Shown one piece after another: positions 52,697 through 62,188 of a DNA stretch of 64,000 nucleotides (positions within the stretch are counted from its first letter, which is position 1; every line of letters begins with the position of its first letter). The stretch covers positions 104,430 through 168,429 of the forward strand of contig NZ_JXWY01000033.1 in NCBI RefSeq assembly GCF_000934465.1, in the 5' to 3' direction. The notes below the pieces were generated by a model. The model was not told where the DNA came from, searched no databases, and worked only from the letters and a program-made list of their open reading frames with translations. Both the position numbers and the translations under genes were made by a program. The DNA is from Staphylococcus microti. Lineage in GTDB: Bacteria > Bacillota > Bacilli > Staphylococcales > Staphylococcaceae.

Positions 52697-52973
52697 CAAT
52701 ATCGTCCCCTTTGTTTTTTAGTTTTTTCAAAAAGGTATCTATCTGTTGTTTACTCATGAATAAAAATAGGGAATAGGTTATAAGCTGATAAAGCACTGTA
52801 TTTTTGTATAGAAAGTTGGTGCGAGTGTCATGATGACATATTTTACTGGTTTGTTACAGTATACATTGAAGGCTAGTGTTCGTAAATTGATGTTGTCCAA
52901 TTTCCAACAATGACATGTATTGAAGATACATTGGAGATATGACATATGCTATAGATAAAAAGGGGATGTTAGG

Positions 52974-54602
52974 ATGTATAAAAATCAAAAATTAATGGAT
53001 TGGATTGTTTTTTGTGGGGCAGCGTGTATCTTGTTGCTTGCTGTTATACCAATGATGATATTTCCAAATCAAAGTCGTGCTGTTGTTGTGGCGATGAATG
53101 AAGTCGTGACAACAAATCTCGGAGCGACATATCTTGTATTGGGTCTCGCAATCTTTTGTTTTGTTTTATATATTGCGTTCGGAAAGTATGGCTCAGTGAC
53201 ACTTGGACGTGAAAGTGATCGTCCAGAGTTCAGTGATTTTGCGTGGGCATCTATGCTGTTTTGTGCTGGAATAGGTTCGAATATTTTGTATTGGGGTGTG
53301 ATTGAATGGGCGTACTATTTTAAAGCCCCGCCTCAAGGTGCCGAGCCTATGAATGATGCCGCACTAAATTTTGCCACAATGTATGGCATGTTTCATTGGG
53401 GGCCGATCGCATGGGCGATATACGTTTTACCGGCATTGCCAATTGGTTATTTAGTCTTTGTAAAAAAGCAACCTGTTTTTAAAATCAGTCAAGCGTGTCG
53501 TCCGATTTTAAAAGGGCAAACGGATAAATTTATTGGTAAACTAGTTGATATTTTATTTATTTTTGGTTTGATTGGTGGGACTGCAACATCACTTGCACTG
53601 GGGGTTCCAATGATTTCAGCTGGTTTAGAGAAATTGACGGGTGTTGATGGATCTAGTATGGTTGTAAGAAGCTGTGTACTTATTGCAATTACGATTGTTT
53701 TTGCATACAGCTCTTATCAGGGTTTGAAAAAAGGTATTCAAGTATTAAGTGATGTAAATGTATGGCTATCATTGATTTTACTGGGATTTGTCTTTATCGT
53801 TGGACCGACAATTTTTATGATGGAAACAACCGTTACAAGCTTTGGGAATATGCTTAAAAATTTCTTCCAAATGGCCACATGGTTGGAGCCGTTTGGTGGT
53901 ATTGGTGGGCGTGAAGAAACGAATTTCCCTCAACAATGGACGATTTTCTATTGGGCTTGGTGGATTGTCTTTGCACCATTTATTGGCTTGTTTATTGCAC
54001 GAATTTCAAAAGGGCGTACATTGAAAGAAGTCGTTCTAGGTACAATTGTTTATGGTACATTTGGTTGTATGTTATTCTTTGGTATTTTTGGTAACTATGC
54101 AACGTATCTACAGATTACAGGTCAATTTGATGTGATAGCATTCTTAGATACACATGGTACAGAAGCGGCGATTATAGAAGTGGTGAATCATCTACCGTTT
54201 GCGCCAGTTATAATCGGATTATTCGTCCTTTCAGCATTTTTATTTTTAGTGACGACATTTGATTCGGCATCATATATTGTGGCTTCAGCGACACAGCTTC
54301 GCGTAGAAGGAGAGCCCATTAAATTGAATCGCTTGTTTTGGGCGTTTGCGCTATGCTTATTACCGTTTTCACTAATGCTTGTTGGTGGCGAACGTGCGCT
54401 TGAGATTCTACAAACAGCATCTATTGTTGCGGGTGTCCCGCTTATCATCATATTTGTTATTATCATGATATCTTTTATGATGATGTTATCAGCTGATCGT
54501 ATTGCGCTTCAAACGCGTGCTGATCGGTTTAAGAAGATTGAACGACGCTCACTAAGCATCTTACATGCGAATGAAAAAGATGAAGAAGATACACATTTAT
54601 AA
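52974..54602 (+). CDS. BCCT-family transporter, paralog
   Basis: 542 residues, the same length as the gene at 46257 and nearly identical along its whole length, with most differences conservative (for example NEVVTTNLGATYL against NDFVTTNLGATYL). It contains the same GMFHWGPIAW core and ETNFPQQWTIFYWAWWIV aromatic box. AAAAGGGG is upstream of the ATG. It has its own promoter region without AAACTTAAC sites, so it probably escapes CudC control. A recent duplication serving betaine, carnitine or choline uptake is likely. Confidence 0.9.
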   Translation: MYKNQKLMDWIVFCGAACILLLAVIPMMIFPNQSRAVVVAMNEVVTTNLGATYLVLGLAIFCFVLYIAFGKYGSVTLGRESDRPEFSDFAWASMLFCAGIGSNILYWGVIEWAYYFKAPPQGAEPMNDAALNFATMYGMFHWGPIAWAIYVLPALPIGYLVFVKKQPVFKISQACRPILKGQTDKFIGKLVDILFIFGLIGGTATSLALGVPMISAGLEKLTGVDGSSMVVRSCVLIAITIVFAYSSYQGLKKGIQVLSDVNVWLSLILLGFVFIVGPTIFMMETTVTSFGNMLKNFFQMATWLEPFGGIGGREETNFPQQWTIFYWAWWIVFAPFIGLFIARISKGRTLKEVVLGTIVYGTFGCMLFFGIFGNYATYLQITGQFDVIAFLDTHGTEAAIIEVVNHLPFAPVIIGLFVLSAFLFLVTTFDSASYIVASATQLRVEGEPIKLNRLFWAFALCLLPFSLMLVGGERALEILQTASIVAGVPLIIIFVIIMISFMMMLSADRIALQTRADRFKKIERRSLSILHANEKDEEDTHL

Positions 54603-54653
54603 GTACAAAATTAAGTGGGAAAGTGAAATGTCATGCTTTTATTTAGAGGTATT

Positions 54654-54707
54654 AGTGCATATATCATATAGCGCTATGGTGGAAGCGGATGATATATTCA
54701 CTTTTTA
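54654..54707 (+). terminator. Terminator after second BCCT gene
   Basis: AGTGCATATATCAT pairs with ATGATATATTCACT, then TTTTT. Confidence 0.8.
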
Positions 54708-54714
54708 AGTAGAA

Positions 54715-54763
54715 AGCAGATAATGCACCAAAATTGGTGCGTTATCTGCTTTTTTGCTATAAT
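54715..54763 (+). promoter_or_regulatory. pezAT promoter and palindromic operator
   Basis: AGCAGATAATGCACCAA (54715-54731) and TTGGTGCGTTATCTGCT (54734-54750) are inverted with one mismatch. The -35-like TTGGTG is inside the right arm; TGC-TATAAT (54755-54763) is an extended -10 18 bases on. A protein bound there would block the promoter, as expected for PezA autoregulation. Confidence 0.75.
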
Positions 54764-54787
54764 CAAAACAACGATAGGAGGTTTTTT

Positions 54788-55267
54788 ATGATTGGACAAA
54801 ATATAAAATCTTTACGCAGAACCAACCATTTAACACAACCAGAATTTGCTAAGATGGTAAATATTTCACGAAATAGCCTTAGCCGATATGAAAATGGAAC
54901 GAGTTCTGTTTCTACAGACTTAATCGATCGTATTTGTCAAAAATTTAATGTATCGTATGTTGATATTGTAGGTGAAGAAAAAATGTTAACACCTGTAGAA
55001 GATTATCAACTCACATTAAAAATTGAGGTAATTAAAGAGCGAGGATCATCAATTTTATCACAACTCTACCGTTATCAAGACAGTCAAGGAATAGCTTTTG
55101 ATGACGACGCAAATCCCTGGATTATCATGAGTGATGATATATCTGATCTTATCAATATGAAGATTTATCTTGTTGATACCTTTGAAGAAATAGAACGATA
55201 TAATGGTTACTTAGATGGCATTGAGCGGATGCTCAAACATGCTATGAAGCAGGCGGTTGTTTCATGA
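54788..55267 (+). CDS. pezA: PezA antitoxin
   Basis: 159 residues. The N-terminal XRE helix-turn-helix (MIGQNIKSLRRTNHLTQPEF, SRNSLSRYENGTSSVS) and the block VSYVDIVGEEKMLTPVEDYQ follow the PezA antitoxin of streptococci closely in sequence and length. The C-terminal part (IERYNGYLDGIERML) forms the toxin-binding helices. GGAGG precedes the ATG at 54788. It overlaps pezT by ATGA. It should repress its own promoter through the palindrome at 54715-54750. Confidence 0.93.
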   Translation: MIGQNIKSLRRTNHLTQPEFAKMVNISRNSLSRYENGTSSVSTDLIDRICQKFNVSYVDIVGEEKMLTPVEDYQLTLKIEVIKERGSSILSQLYRYQDSQGIAFDDDANPWIIMSDDISDLINMKIYLVDTFEEIERYNGYLDGIERMLKHAMKQAVVS

Positions 55268-56040
55268 AGCTAGAGGCATTTAGTGAGACACAGCTTCAGT
55301 TAGCACTAAATCGAATAATTCGTTCTCTAACGCGTGGTAAAACACCATCAAAACACCCTCGAGCCATCTTACTCGGGGGGCAAAGTGGTGCCGGTAAGAC
55401 AACTTTACACCGCATTAAACAAAAGGAATTTCAAGGGAATATCGTTATCATTGATGGGGATAGTTATCGCTACCTGCATCCTAACTATCTTGCTATACAG
55501 AGAGAATATGGTAAAGAAAGTGTCAATTATACGAAATGGTTTGCTGGAAAAATGGTTGAACATCTAGTGTGTGTACTTGGTAAACAAGGTTATCATTTAT
55601 TAATAGAAGGGACATTGAGAACAACGGAAGTTCCTAGAAAAACTGCTAGATTATTAAAGTCATATGGTTACAAAGTATCTTTAGCATTGATTGCGACAAA
55701 GCCAGAATTATCATATCTCAGTACTTTAATCCGATATGAAGAACTTTATGCGGTTGATCCTAATAAGGCTCGAGCGACATCCAAAGCATACCATGACAAT
55801 ATTGTGAGACATTTAGTCGGCAATCTACAAGAACTTGAAGACGAAAAACAATTCGATCAAATTCAAATTTATCAAAGAGATAAACAATGTGTGTATGATT
55901 CTTACAAAGACAAAAATGGAGCAGCAGCAGTTCTACAAGCATGTCTCTTTGGCAAGTGGCATACTATTGAGAAAGAGATGATGAGGTTGGGAAAGGAACA
56001 ATTACATCTGTTGAGGGCTCAAAGAGATGAACAGCATTAA
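55264..56040 (+). CDS. pezT: PezT zeta-family toxin (UDP-GlcNAc kinase)
   Basis: 258 residues. Walker A LLGGQSGAGKTTLHR (about 36-50) and the IIDGDSYRYLHPNY strand with the catalytic Asp near 66 are diagnostic of zeta toxins. LIEGTLRTTEVPRKTARLLK matches PezT. Zeta toxins phosphorylate UDP-N-acetylglucosamine and so poison cell-wall synthesis; PezA holds the enzyme inactive. All key residues are present, so it looks functional. PezAT is best known from streptococci, so its chromosomal place here suggests transfer. Confidence 0.93.
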   Translation: MKLEAFSETQLQLALNRIIRSLTRGKTPSKHPRAILLGGQSGAGKTTLHRIKQKEFQGNIVIIDGDSYRYLHPNYLAIQREYGKESVNYTKWFAGKMVEHLVCVLGKQGYHLLIEGTLRTTEVPRKTARLLKSYGYKVSLALIATKPELSYLSTLIRYEELYAVDPNKARATSKAYHDNIVRHLVGNLQELEDEKQFDQIQIYQRDKQCVYDSYKDKNGAAAVLQACLFGKWHTIEKEMMRLGKEQLHLLRAQRDEQH

Positions 56041-56076
56041 AAAACATGCTCACGGCAATGGTGGCATGTTTTTTTA
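56041..56076. terminator. Bidirectional terminator pezT/hisIE
   Basis: AACATGCTCAC pairs with GTGGCATGTT, T-runs on both strands. Confidence 0.9.
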
Positions 56077-56082
56077 TGGTTA

Positions 56083-56712
56083 TTACCAATTCTCAATATC
56101 TTGTCGTACGCCTTTGAAGTTATTTTGAGTGTTGTGGCGTTCGGCGAGTAGCGTCTCCACTTCTTCAATCGTTACGCCTTGTTCATGTAAGAGAACGAAG
56201 AAGTGGTAGAGTAGGTCTGCACTTTCGGCGATGAGTTCGGAGCGGTCATTTTTCATAGCAGCAATGACCACTTCAAATGCTTCTTCGCCAAATTTTTTCG
56301 TAATTTTTTCTTTCCCTTGTGTTAATAAGTAATGGGTGTACGATTGGTCGTCTTGTGCTGAGACGCGTTGCTGAATCGTTGTTTCAAGCTGTTGGAGTCG
56401 ATATGGGATTTCCGTGTTGAAACAACTTTGCGAGCCGGTATGACATGTTGGTCCTTGTGGGTGGACGAACACTAAAATGGCGTCGCTGTCACAGTCGAGA
56501 CGTATGTCGACGACGTTTTGTGTATGACCTGATGTTTCGCCTTTCTTCCACAAACGTTGCTTTGAACGAGAATAGAACCATGCGACACCTTCGTCTACGG
56601 TGCGTTCAAATGCTTCCTCGTTCATGTAGCCTAACATCAGTACTTGTTGTGTTGTGGCGTCTTGTAAAATAGCCGGCAAAAGGCCTTTGGAAAAGTCTGG
56701 TTTTAGTGCCAT
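56083..56712 (-). CDS. hisI: Phosphoribosyl-AMP cyclohydrolase / phosphoribosyl-ATP pyrophosphatase
   Basis: 209 residues, fused HisI-HisE. The HisI half has [31 protein letters not shown] and the zinc ligands in [21 protein letters not shown]. The HisE half (after about 108) has [20 protein letters not shown], the pyrophosphohydrolase helices. Steps two and three of histidine synthesis. Last gene of the operon; it overlaps hisF by ten bases. Confidence 0.95.
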   Translation of the reverse strand: MALKPDFSKGLLPAILQDATTQQVLMLGYMNEEAFERTVDEGVAWFYSRSKQRLWKKGETSGHTQNVVDIRLDCDSDAILVFVHPQGPTCHTGSQSCFNTEIPYRLQQLETTIQQRVSAQDDQSYTHYLLTQGKEKITKKFGEEAFEVVIAAMKNDRSELIAESADLLYHFFVLLHEQGVTIEEVETLLAERHNTQNNFKGVRQDIENW

Positions 56713-57467
56713 CTGACTGGAATCCCTCCTTGATCGAGTGTTGTTTTAATGGCGGTAACAGTCGTTTCTTTATCATGTAAAATACTGGCAGCGAGTCCGG
56801 CAGACACAGGTGTTTCATTAAATAGTTCCACAAAATGGTCTGCATTGCCGCCACCACCTGAAGCAATAATCGGAATGTTGACACGTTCAGCAATGCCGTT
56901 CAAATGTTCAAGATCAAAGCCGTTTTTCATGCCATCGTATGCCATACTTGTGACGAGTAGTTCACCTGCACCAAGCGCTTCAACTTCTTTCACCCAATCG
57001 TAAACACGTTTATTGGTACGTTTCTTTCCACCGTGCGTGCAACAGTAATAGTCATCCGTCTCAGGGTCGTACTGGCTATCAATCGCGATACAAATACATT
57101 GACGTCCGAACTTTTCACTCGCTTGACGAATGAGTTCCGGGTTTTTAAGTGCTGCCGAGTTGAGTGATACTTTGTCCGCACCGTGCTTAAGCAGTTGAGA
57201 AATATCGTCCAATGTTGAGATGCCGCCACCAACTGTTAATGGAATAAATAATTGTGAAGCGGTCTGTTGAATGATATCTAACGTTAAATCATGACCACGT
57301 TCAGTTTTTGAAATATCTAAAAAGACAAGTTCATCCGCACCGCTGTCGTTATAATACATTGCCAGTGCCACAGGATCTCCAATGTCACGTAATCCTTTGA
57401 ATTGTACACCTTTAACAACACGCCCGTCTTTTACGTCTAAGCAGGGGATAATGCGTTTTTTAATCAT
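56703..57467 (-). CDS. hisF: Imidazole glycerol phosphate synthase, cyclase subunit
   Basis: 254 residues, TIM barrel. [17 protein letters not shown] at the start, the catalytic Asp pair in PCLD (about 11) and [12 protein letters not shown] (about 130), and [10 protein letters not shown] and IASGGGGN phosphate loops. Works with HisH to form IGP and AICAR. The ATG after GGGAGG was chosen; it overlaps hisA by four bases. Confidence 0.95.
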   Translation of the reverse strand: MIKKRIIPCLDVKDGRVVKGVQFKGLRDIGDPVALAMYYNDSGADELVFLDISKTERGHDLTLDIIQQTASQLFIPLTVGGGISTLDDISQLLKHGADKVSLNSAALKNPELIRQASEKFGRQCICIAIDSQYDPETDDYYCCTHGGKKRTNKRVYDWVKEVEALGAGELLVTSMAYDGMKNGFDLEHLNGIAERVNIPIIASGGGGNADHFVELFNETPVSAGLAASILHDKETTVTAIKTTLDQGGIPVRWH

Positions 57468-58168
57468 TGTAATCCCTCCCAAAACTCAGGTTGGTTAGCG
57501 GCTTTGCCTACAATTGCGGCAGCCACACCTGTTGCTTCGAGACGTTGCAAGTCATCTTGGTTACGAATCCCGCCTGATGCGATAACAGGGAGTCGAGTAT
57601 GTTCTGCCAGTTGTGCGGTACGTTCAAAGTTCGGTCCTTGTAGTTTCCCGTCTTTGGAAATATCGGTATAAATAATGCCACCAATCGGTAAGTGTTCGAT
57701 TGTTGATACATAATCAAATAGGTTCAGTTGCGCGTCTTCTAACCAACCGTTAATTTTAATGTCGGTGTCGTATGCGTCAACAGAAACGTACAGTTTCCCG
57801 GGAAATAATGTAGCCATTTCTGTAAGCCATGCTGTATCTTGAATCGCTTTCGTTCCAACGATGCAATAGTCCACGCCACGGGATAGGTAAGCGCGAATTG
57901 TCTCGACATCACGAATGCCACCACCCACTTCAATAGGTTTCGTACTTTTATCAATCAAGTTCTGAATATAGTCCATTTCTATCGCGCGTTGTGATTTAGC
58001 ACCGATAAGATCAATAATATGAATGCGATCGACACAGTCAAACTGTTGATAAAATTGAATGCTGTCTTCTGCTGAACGTGTCATCGCTTCTGATGTATTA
58101 TAATCGCCCTCTGTTAAGCGCACGCTTTGTCCTTCAATTAAGTCAATTGCTGGCCATAGTTTAAGCAT
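57464..58168 (-). CDS. hisA: ProFAR isomerase
   Basis: 234 residues, TIM barrel. [18 protein letters not shown] places the first catalytic Asp, [10 protein letters not shown] the second, and VGGGIRDV and IASGGIRN are the phosphate sites. AAAGGAGG is eight bases before the ATG at 58168; the frame is open upstream inside hisH. It overlaps both neighbours. Confidence 0.95.
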   Translation of the reverse strand: MLKLWPAIDLIEGQSVRLTEGDYNTSEAMTRSAEDSIQFYQQFDCVDRIHIIDLIGAKSQRAIEMDYIQNLIDKSTKPIEVGGGIRDVETIRAYLSRGVDYCIVGTKAIQDTAWLTEMATLFPGKLYVSVDAYDTDIKINGWLEDAQLNLFDYVSTIEHLPIGGIIYTDISKDGKLQGPNFERTAQLAEHTRLPVIASGGIRNQDDLQRLEATGVAAAIVGKAANQPEFWEGLQ

Positions 58169-58736
58169 GTTGCCATCCTCCTTTGAGTGCTTGTGCGAGT
58201 ATTTGTAGCCCGATTTCACCACTTTTTTCAGGGTGGAATTGAATACCGATATAACGGCCGTGTTGTACAATGCCCGGAATACGTGTGCCGTAGTCCGCAT
58301 ATGCGACAACATCATCATTCATCGGCGCTTGATAGCTATGCACAAAATAGACGTCATGCGTTAAATCAGCATTTGGCGCAATCAAGTTATTCCAACCGAG
58401 ATGTGGCACAGTATACGGTGTTTGGATTTCAGTAATTTGCCCTTTAAGTAGTCCAAGTCCGGTCTCATGACCTTCTTCGCTTCCTTCATACATCAGTTGC
58501 ATACCGAGACAAATCCCAACAATCGGCTTGTCGTATTGTTGCAAGAGTGTATCAAGATTGTACTGACGAATGGCGGTCATCGCATCTTTAAAGTGACCGA
58601 CGCCTGGTAAAATGAGTTGATCTGCCGACTGAATCGTCTTTGGGTCACGTGATAAAACGACGTCATATCCTAAATGTTCAACTGCACGCTTGACGTTATG
58701 AATATTGCCGAGTCCATAATCTACAATGACAATCAT
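58161..58736 (-). CDS. hisH: Imidazole glycerol phosphate synthase, glutaminase subunit
   Basis: 191 residues, class I glutamine amidotransferase. [14 protein letters not shown] at the start, [15 protein letters not shown] (Cys near 78), and [10 protein letters not shown] with the His-Glu pair near 170. Supplies ammonia to HisF. It overlaps hisA and hisB. Confidence 0.95.
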   Translation of the reverse strand: MIVIVDYGLGNIHNVKRAVEHLGYDVVLSRDPKTIQSADQLILPGVGHFKDAMTAIRQYNLDTLLQQYDKPIVGICLGMQLMYEGSEEGHETGLGLLKGQITEIQTPYTVPHLGWNNLIAPNADLTHDVYFVHSYQAPMNDDVVAYADYGTRIPGIVQHGRYIGIQFHPEKSGEIGLQILAQALKGGWQHA

Positions 58737-59314
58737 GATTCAATCACACCTTTTGATGATGGAATGCGTGCCGTCTGAGCAGGGGCTAATGCTTGTTTTA
58801 ACGCACGTGCAAAAGCTTTAAAAATCGCCTCAATCTCATGATGGGTGTTGCCTTGGTGTAATAAGTCGATATGAACTGTTAACCGCGCATTAATCACGAA
58901 AGCACGGAAAAATTCCTCGACAAGTTCAGTATCAAACTGTCCCACTTTTTCCTTACTAAAAGTGGCGTTAAAGTTGAGATAAGGACGTCCGCTAATATCA
59001 ACAACAGCACGTGCTAACGTCTCGTCCATAGGTAAATATTGTTGTCCATAGCGTTCATAATACGGGTTGCCTTGAGTGAGCTGTAACAACAATTGTCCCA
59101 ATACAATGCCGATATCTTCTGTCGTATGATGATCGTCTACCCATGTATCGCCTTGAACATCAATAGATAAAGATAACCCGCTATGGAAGCTGAACAGTGT
59201 AAGCATATGATCTAAAAAACCAACGCCTGTGTTAATATGACTTTCTGCGTTTGATTGTGTTATCGTGATGTCAATTTTTGTTTCTTTCGTTTCACGTTTA
59301 ATTTGAAAGGTCAT
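58733..59314 (-). CDS. hisB: Imidazoleglycerol-phosphate dehydratase
   Basis: 193 residues, the monofunctional form without a phosphatase domain. Metal motifs NTGVGFLDHMLTLFSFHSG and DDHHTTEDIGIVLGQ, later LLHQGNTHHEIEAIFKA. GGAG is eight bases before the ATG. It overlaps hisH and hisC. Confidence 0.95.
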   Translation of the reverse strand: MTFQIKRETKETKIDITITQSNAESHINTGVGFLDHMLTLFSFHSGLSLSIDVQGDTWVDDHHTTEDIGIVLGQLLLQLTQGNPYYERYGQQYLPMDETLARAVVDISGRPYLNFNATFSKEKVGQFDTELVEEFFRAFVINARLTVHIDLLHQGNTHHEIEAIFKAFARALKQALAPAQTARIPSSKGVIES

Positions 59315-60308
59315 TCTGTTCACTCCATTCTTTTACGATTGCTTCAAAACGGTCCATATCTTCAGTAGACATAATAGAGTAACGTACGCAATCACCCATC
59401 GGTTGCTCTGTCACAGGATCATAAAATCTTGGTTTAAAGCCGCGTTCATAAATATATTCACCCAGTGCCTTTGCCTGTTCACCTGCTGTTAAAATAAAAT
59501 TCGTTTCACTCGGGTAAAGGGTCAATTTATCATCGACATAACGTGTAAAAATCGTTTTAAGTCGCGCACTTAATGCACGTTGCTGTTCAACAAACATTTG
59601 CGTTGATTCAGGGTGTTCAAACAAATACGTCGCAATGCGTAGTGACAAAATATTCAGTGGGTACGGGTGTTCGATACGACGTACACGTGCAATTGTCTCT
59701 GGTGTGCCAATCAATACACCAACACGTAAACCAGCAAGTCCAAACGCTTTGGACAATGTGTGCATCACTACGATATGATCTTCTAACGTAATGTCGAGTG
59801 GTGTTGAAAAGTCGATATATGCTTCATCGACAACGATATAGCCACCTATTTCACGCATTTTATCGGCAATTTGTAAAATATAATCTTCAGCGAAACGTTG
59901 TCCCGTTGGATTATGAGGATTGCTTAAAATAAAGAAACTCGGTTTGACTTCATCGATGCGTTTTAAGACGTTTTCAATCGGAAATTGTAAGTCTGTTGTG
60001 GCATCGACAAATTCAATCGGACGTTGTACTTGTTCGGCATAAGCTTGATACATAAAAAAGTCAGGATTCAGCGTAAGACAGGGACCTTCAGGCATAATCA
60101 GCATGAGCTTTTGAATCAGTTCATCAGAGCCATTTGCGGCACAGACTTGGTCTTTTGAAAAGCCGCCAAAATAATTAGCATACGCTTGGCAGAAGCGGTC
60201 ATAGTCATTGTCATGGTACAAGTTGTAATCTTGGTTATTCAGTATTTCAAAGTATGTCTCTGCTGATAAAGGCGTTCCGACACCTTCATTTTTATCGATT
60301 CTAATCAT
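59298..60308 (-). CDS. hisC: Histidinol-phosphate aminotransferase
   Basis: 336 residues, PLP fold type I. ANGSDELIQKLM, LSNPHNPTGQRF, VVDEAYIDFS and HTLSKAFGLAGLRVG with the PLP Lys (about 200). Slightly shorter than enteric HisC, as usual in Firmicutes. It overlaps hisD by eight bases. Confidence 0.94.
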   Translation of the reverse strand: MIRIDKNEGVGTPLSAETYFEILNNQDYNLYHDNDYDRFCQAYANYFGGFSKDQVCAANGSDELIQKLMLIMPEGPCLTLNPDFFMYQAYAEQVQRPIEFVDATTDLQFPIENVLKRIDEVKPSFFILSNPHNPTGQRFAEDYILQIADKMREIGGYIVVDEAYIDFSTPLDITLEDHIVVMHTLSKAFGLAGLRVGVLIGTPETIARVRRIEHPYPLNILSLRIATYLFEHPESTQMFVEQQRALSARLKTIFTRYVDDKLTLYPSETNFILTAGEQAKALGEYIYERGFKPRFYDPVTEQPMGDCVRYSIMSTEDMDRFEAIVKEWSEQNDLSN

Positions 60309-61563
60309 TCTGTTCCCCTCGCATTCTGACTAATAAAGATTGTTTGTGATTATAAAGCTGTTCATCTTCTGCAATGATGGCAGCCTCACGATATGTTTTC
60401 GCATAGGTTGTTTTAGACAGTTGAATGACTGTATGTTTTGTTAAAAAGTCATTCACTGATAAACCGTGTTGAAAACGAGCCGTTCGATTAGTCGGTAAGA
60501 CGTGACTTGGTCCTGCGATATAGTCACCAATCGCTTCCGGTGCGTAACCGCCTAAAAATAAGCTGCCGACATAGTGAATATGTGGCACGAACTGTTCAGG
60601 TTGCGCGGCTTGAATAGATGCGTGTTCGGGTGCAATTTCATTCATCAGCTGACAACATGCTTCAAAACTCTCTGCATGAATGGCGTAGTGATGGTCACGT
60701 AGGCTTGCTGAGACAATACTTTGGCGCTCAGATGTTTGCGCAAGTTCTGCTAAACGTACTTCAAGGCGTTCTAGTAATTTTAAATCAGTTGAAATGACAT
60801 ATGTGCGAGCGAGTTCGTCATGTTCTGCTTGTGCCAATACATCGTATGCTACGGCTTCAATATCGCATGTGTTATCAATAATAAGGGCAATTTCACTCGG
60901 TCCTGCAATTTGATCAATGCCCACTTCGCCGTAAACGAGTTTTTTTGCATAAGCAACATATTGATTACCAGGCCCAACGATTTTATCTACTTTTGGAATG
61001 GTTTCTGTCCCGTAGGCGAGCGCTGCGATACTTTGCGCACCACCAACTTGATAGACGTGGTCGACGCCAACGATATGACAAGCAGCTAATACACTTTGTG
61101 CAACGCCTTCAGCTTGGGGTGGCGTTACAACGACAATTTCTTTTACACCAGCGACTTTCGCCAATGTAGCAGTCATTAATACAGTAGACGGATAACTTGC
61201 CTTACCACCTGGTACATAGACGCCCACACGTTCAATTGGATGATACACTTCGTACATTTCTTGATCACTCGATTGGTTTTGATAACGAATGCTTTCTTGA
61301 TAGGTACGAATGCGGTTGTAACTGAGTTCTAGCGCTTGGCGTAACTGAGAATCTAAACGATCGTATGCTTGTTGTAGCTCTGCTTGTGGCACTTCAAGTG
61401 TTGTTACGTTGACACGATCAAACTGTTGATTGTAACGAAATAGTGCCTCGTCGCCTTGTTGTTTGACCGTTTCACAAATAGTAGCGATTTGATCATGTAA
61501 TTGCGTATCCAACTGGGCAGTAGCTTGATATTGCGCGAAAAATTGTTCTGTATTATAAATCAA
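60301..61563 (-). CDS. hisD: Histidinol dehydrogenase
   Basis: 420 residues. YVPGGKASYPSTVLMTA, GPGNQYVAYAKKLVYG, the zinc and catalytic region AGPSEIALIIDN and QAEHDELARTYV, and AGPSHVLPTNRTARF. Oxidises histidinol to histidine in two steps. Translation starts at TTG, nine bases after AGGAG; the start overlaps the end of hisG. Confidence 0.95.
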   Translation of the reverse strand: MIYNTEQFFAQYQATAQLDTQLHDQIATICETVKQQGDEALFRYNQQFDRVNVTTLEVPQAELQQAYDRLDSQLRQALELSYNRIRTYQESIRYQNQSSDQEMYEVYHPIERVGVYVPGGKASYPSTVLMTATLAKVAGVKEIVVVTPPQAEGVAQSVLAACHIVGVDHVYQVGGAQSIAALAYGTETIPKVDKIVGPGNQYVAYAKKLVYGEVGIDQIAGPSEIALIIDNTCDIEAVAYDVLAQAEHDELARTYVISTDLKLLERLEVRLAELAQTSERQSIVSASLRDHHYAIHAESFEACCQLMNEIAPEHASIQAAQPEQFVPHIHYVGSLFLGGYAPEAIGDYIAGPSHVLPTNRTARFQHGLSVNDFLTKHTVIQLSKTTYAKTYREAAIIAEDEQLYNHKQSLLVRMRGEQND

Positions 61564-62167
61564 TGAGCGACACTCCTAACATATTAATAAAGGCATCAAT
61601 TTCATCAGATGCGGTAAAGAAACTTTGACGATTTGTAATTAATTGTGCTTGGACATCTCCAATAAATTCCTTTTCTACAAGCCCGTTAGAACGCAACGTA
61701 TTCCCCGTCTGTACAATATCGACAATACCATCAACCATGCCAATCACACAGGCAAGTTCAATCGAACCAGATAATTCGATAAGCGACACATCTCGTCCAG
61801 TTTCTTTAAAATAACGCTGTGCGGTTTTAGGAAACGATGTCGCAATTTTACGGTATTCAGTCGTTTCTTCAAATGCAGCAACCGCAAAATGGCACGCACC
61901 AAATGGTAAACGAATGAGTTGGTTAACGTCATATGACTTTTCGGCTAAAATATCACTGCCTGTAATGCCGATATCCGCAATCCCTTGTTCAACATAAGTG
62001 GGAACATCATTCCCTTTCACAAATAACAAACGATACTGGTCTGTTTGAACTTGTAGTTGACGATCGCGTGACTCAATAAGTTGTACTAAGTCGCGTTCAC
62101 CGCGTTGTGTAAGATAATCAATAAAACTTTTTAATAAACGTCCTTTGGCTAATGCGATGGTGAGCAT
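61553..62167 (-). CDS. hisG: ATP phosphoribosyltransferase, short catalytic subunit
   Basis: 204 residues, the short HisG that lacks the regulatory domain and needs HisZ. LTIALAKGRLLKSFIDYL at the start, GIADIGITGSDILAE, and the PRPP loop VDGIVDIVQTGNTLRSNGL. First step of the pathway. It follows hisZ by about 20 bases. Confidence 0.95.
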   Translation of the reverse strand: MLTIALAKGRLLKSFIDYLTQRGERDLVQLIESRDRQLQVQTDQYRLLFVKGNDVPTYVEQGIADIGITGSDILAEKSYDVNQLIRLPFGACHFAVAAFEETTEYRKIATSFPKTAQRYFKETGRDVSLIELSGSIELACVIGMVDGIVDIVQTGNTLRSNGLVEKEFIGDVQAQLITNRQSFFTASDEIDAFINMLGVSLIDL

Positions 62168-62188
62168 GCCAGAACCCCCTTTGTAACG

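Noticed and set aside
52428-52796. A 122-codon minus-strand frame overlapping the 71-residue membrane protein
   Set aside because: The shorter frame has a proper ribosome site and clear membrane segments; the longer one has neither.
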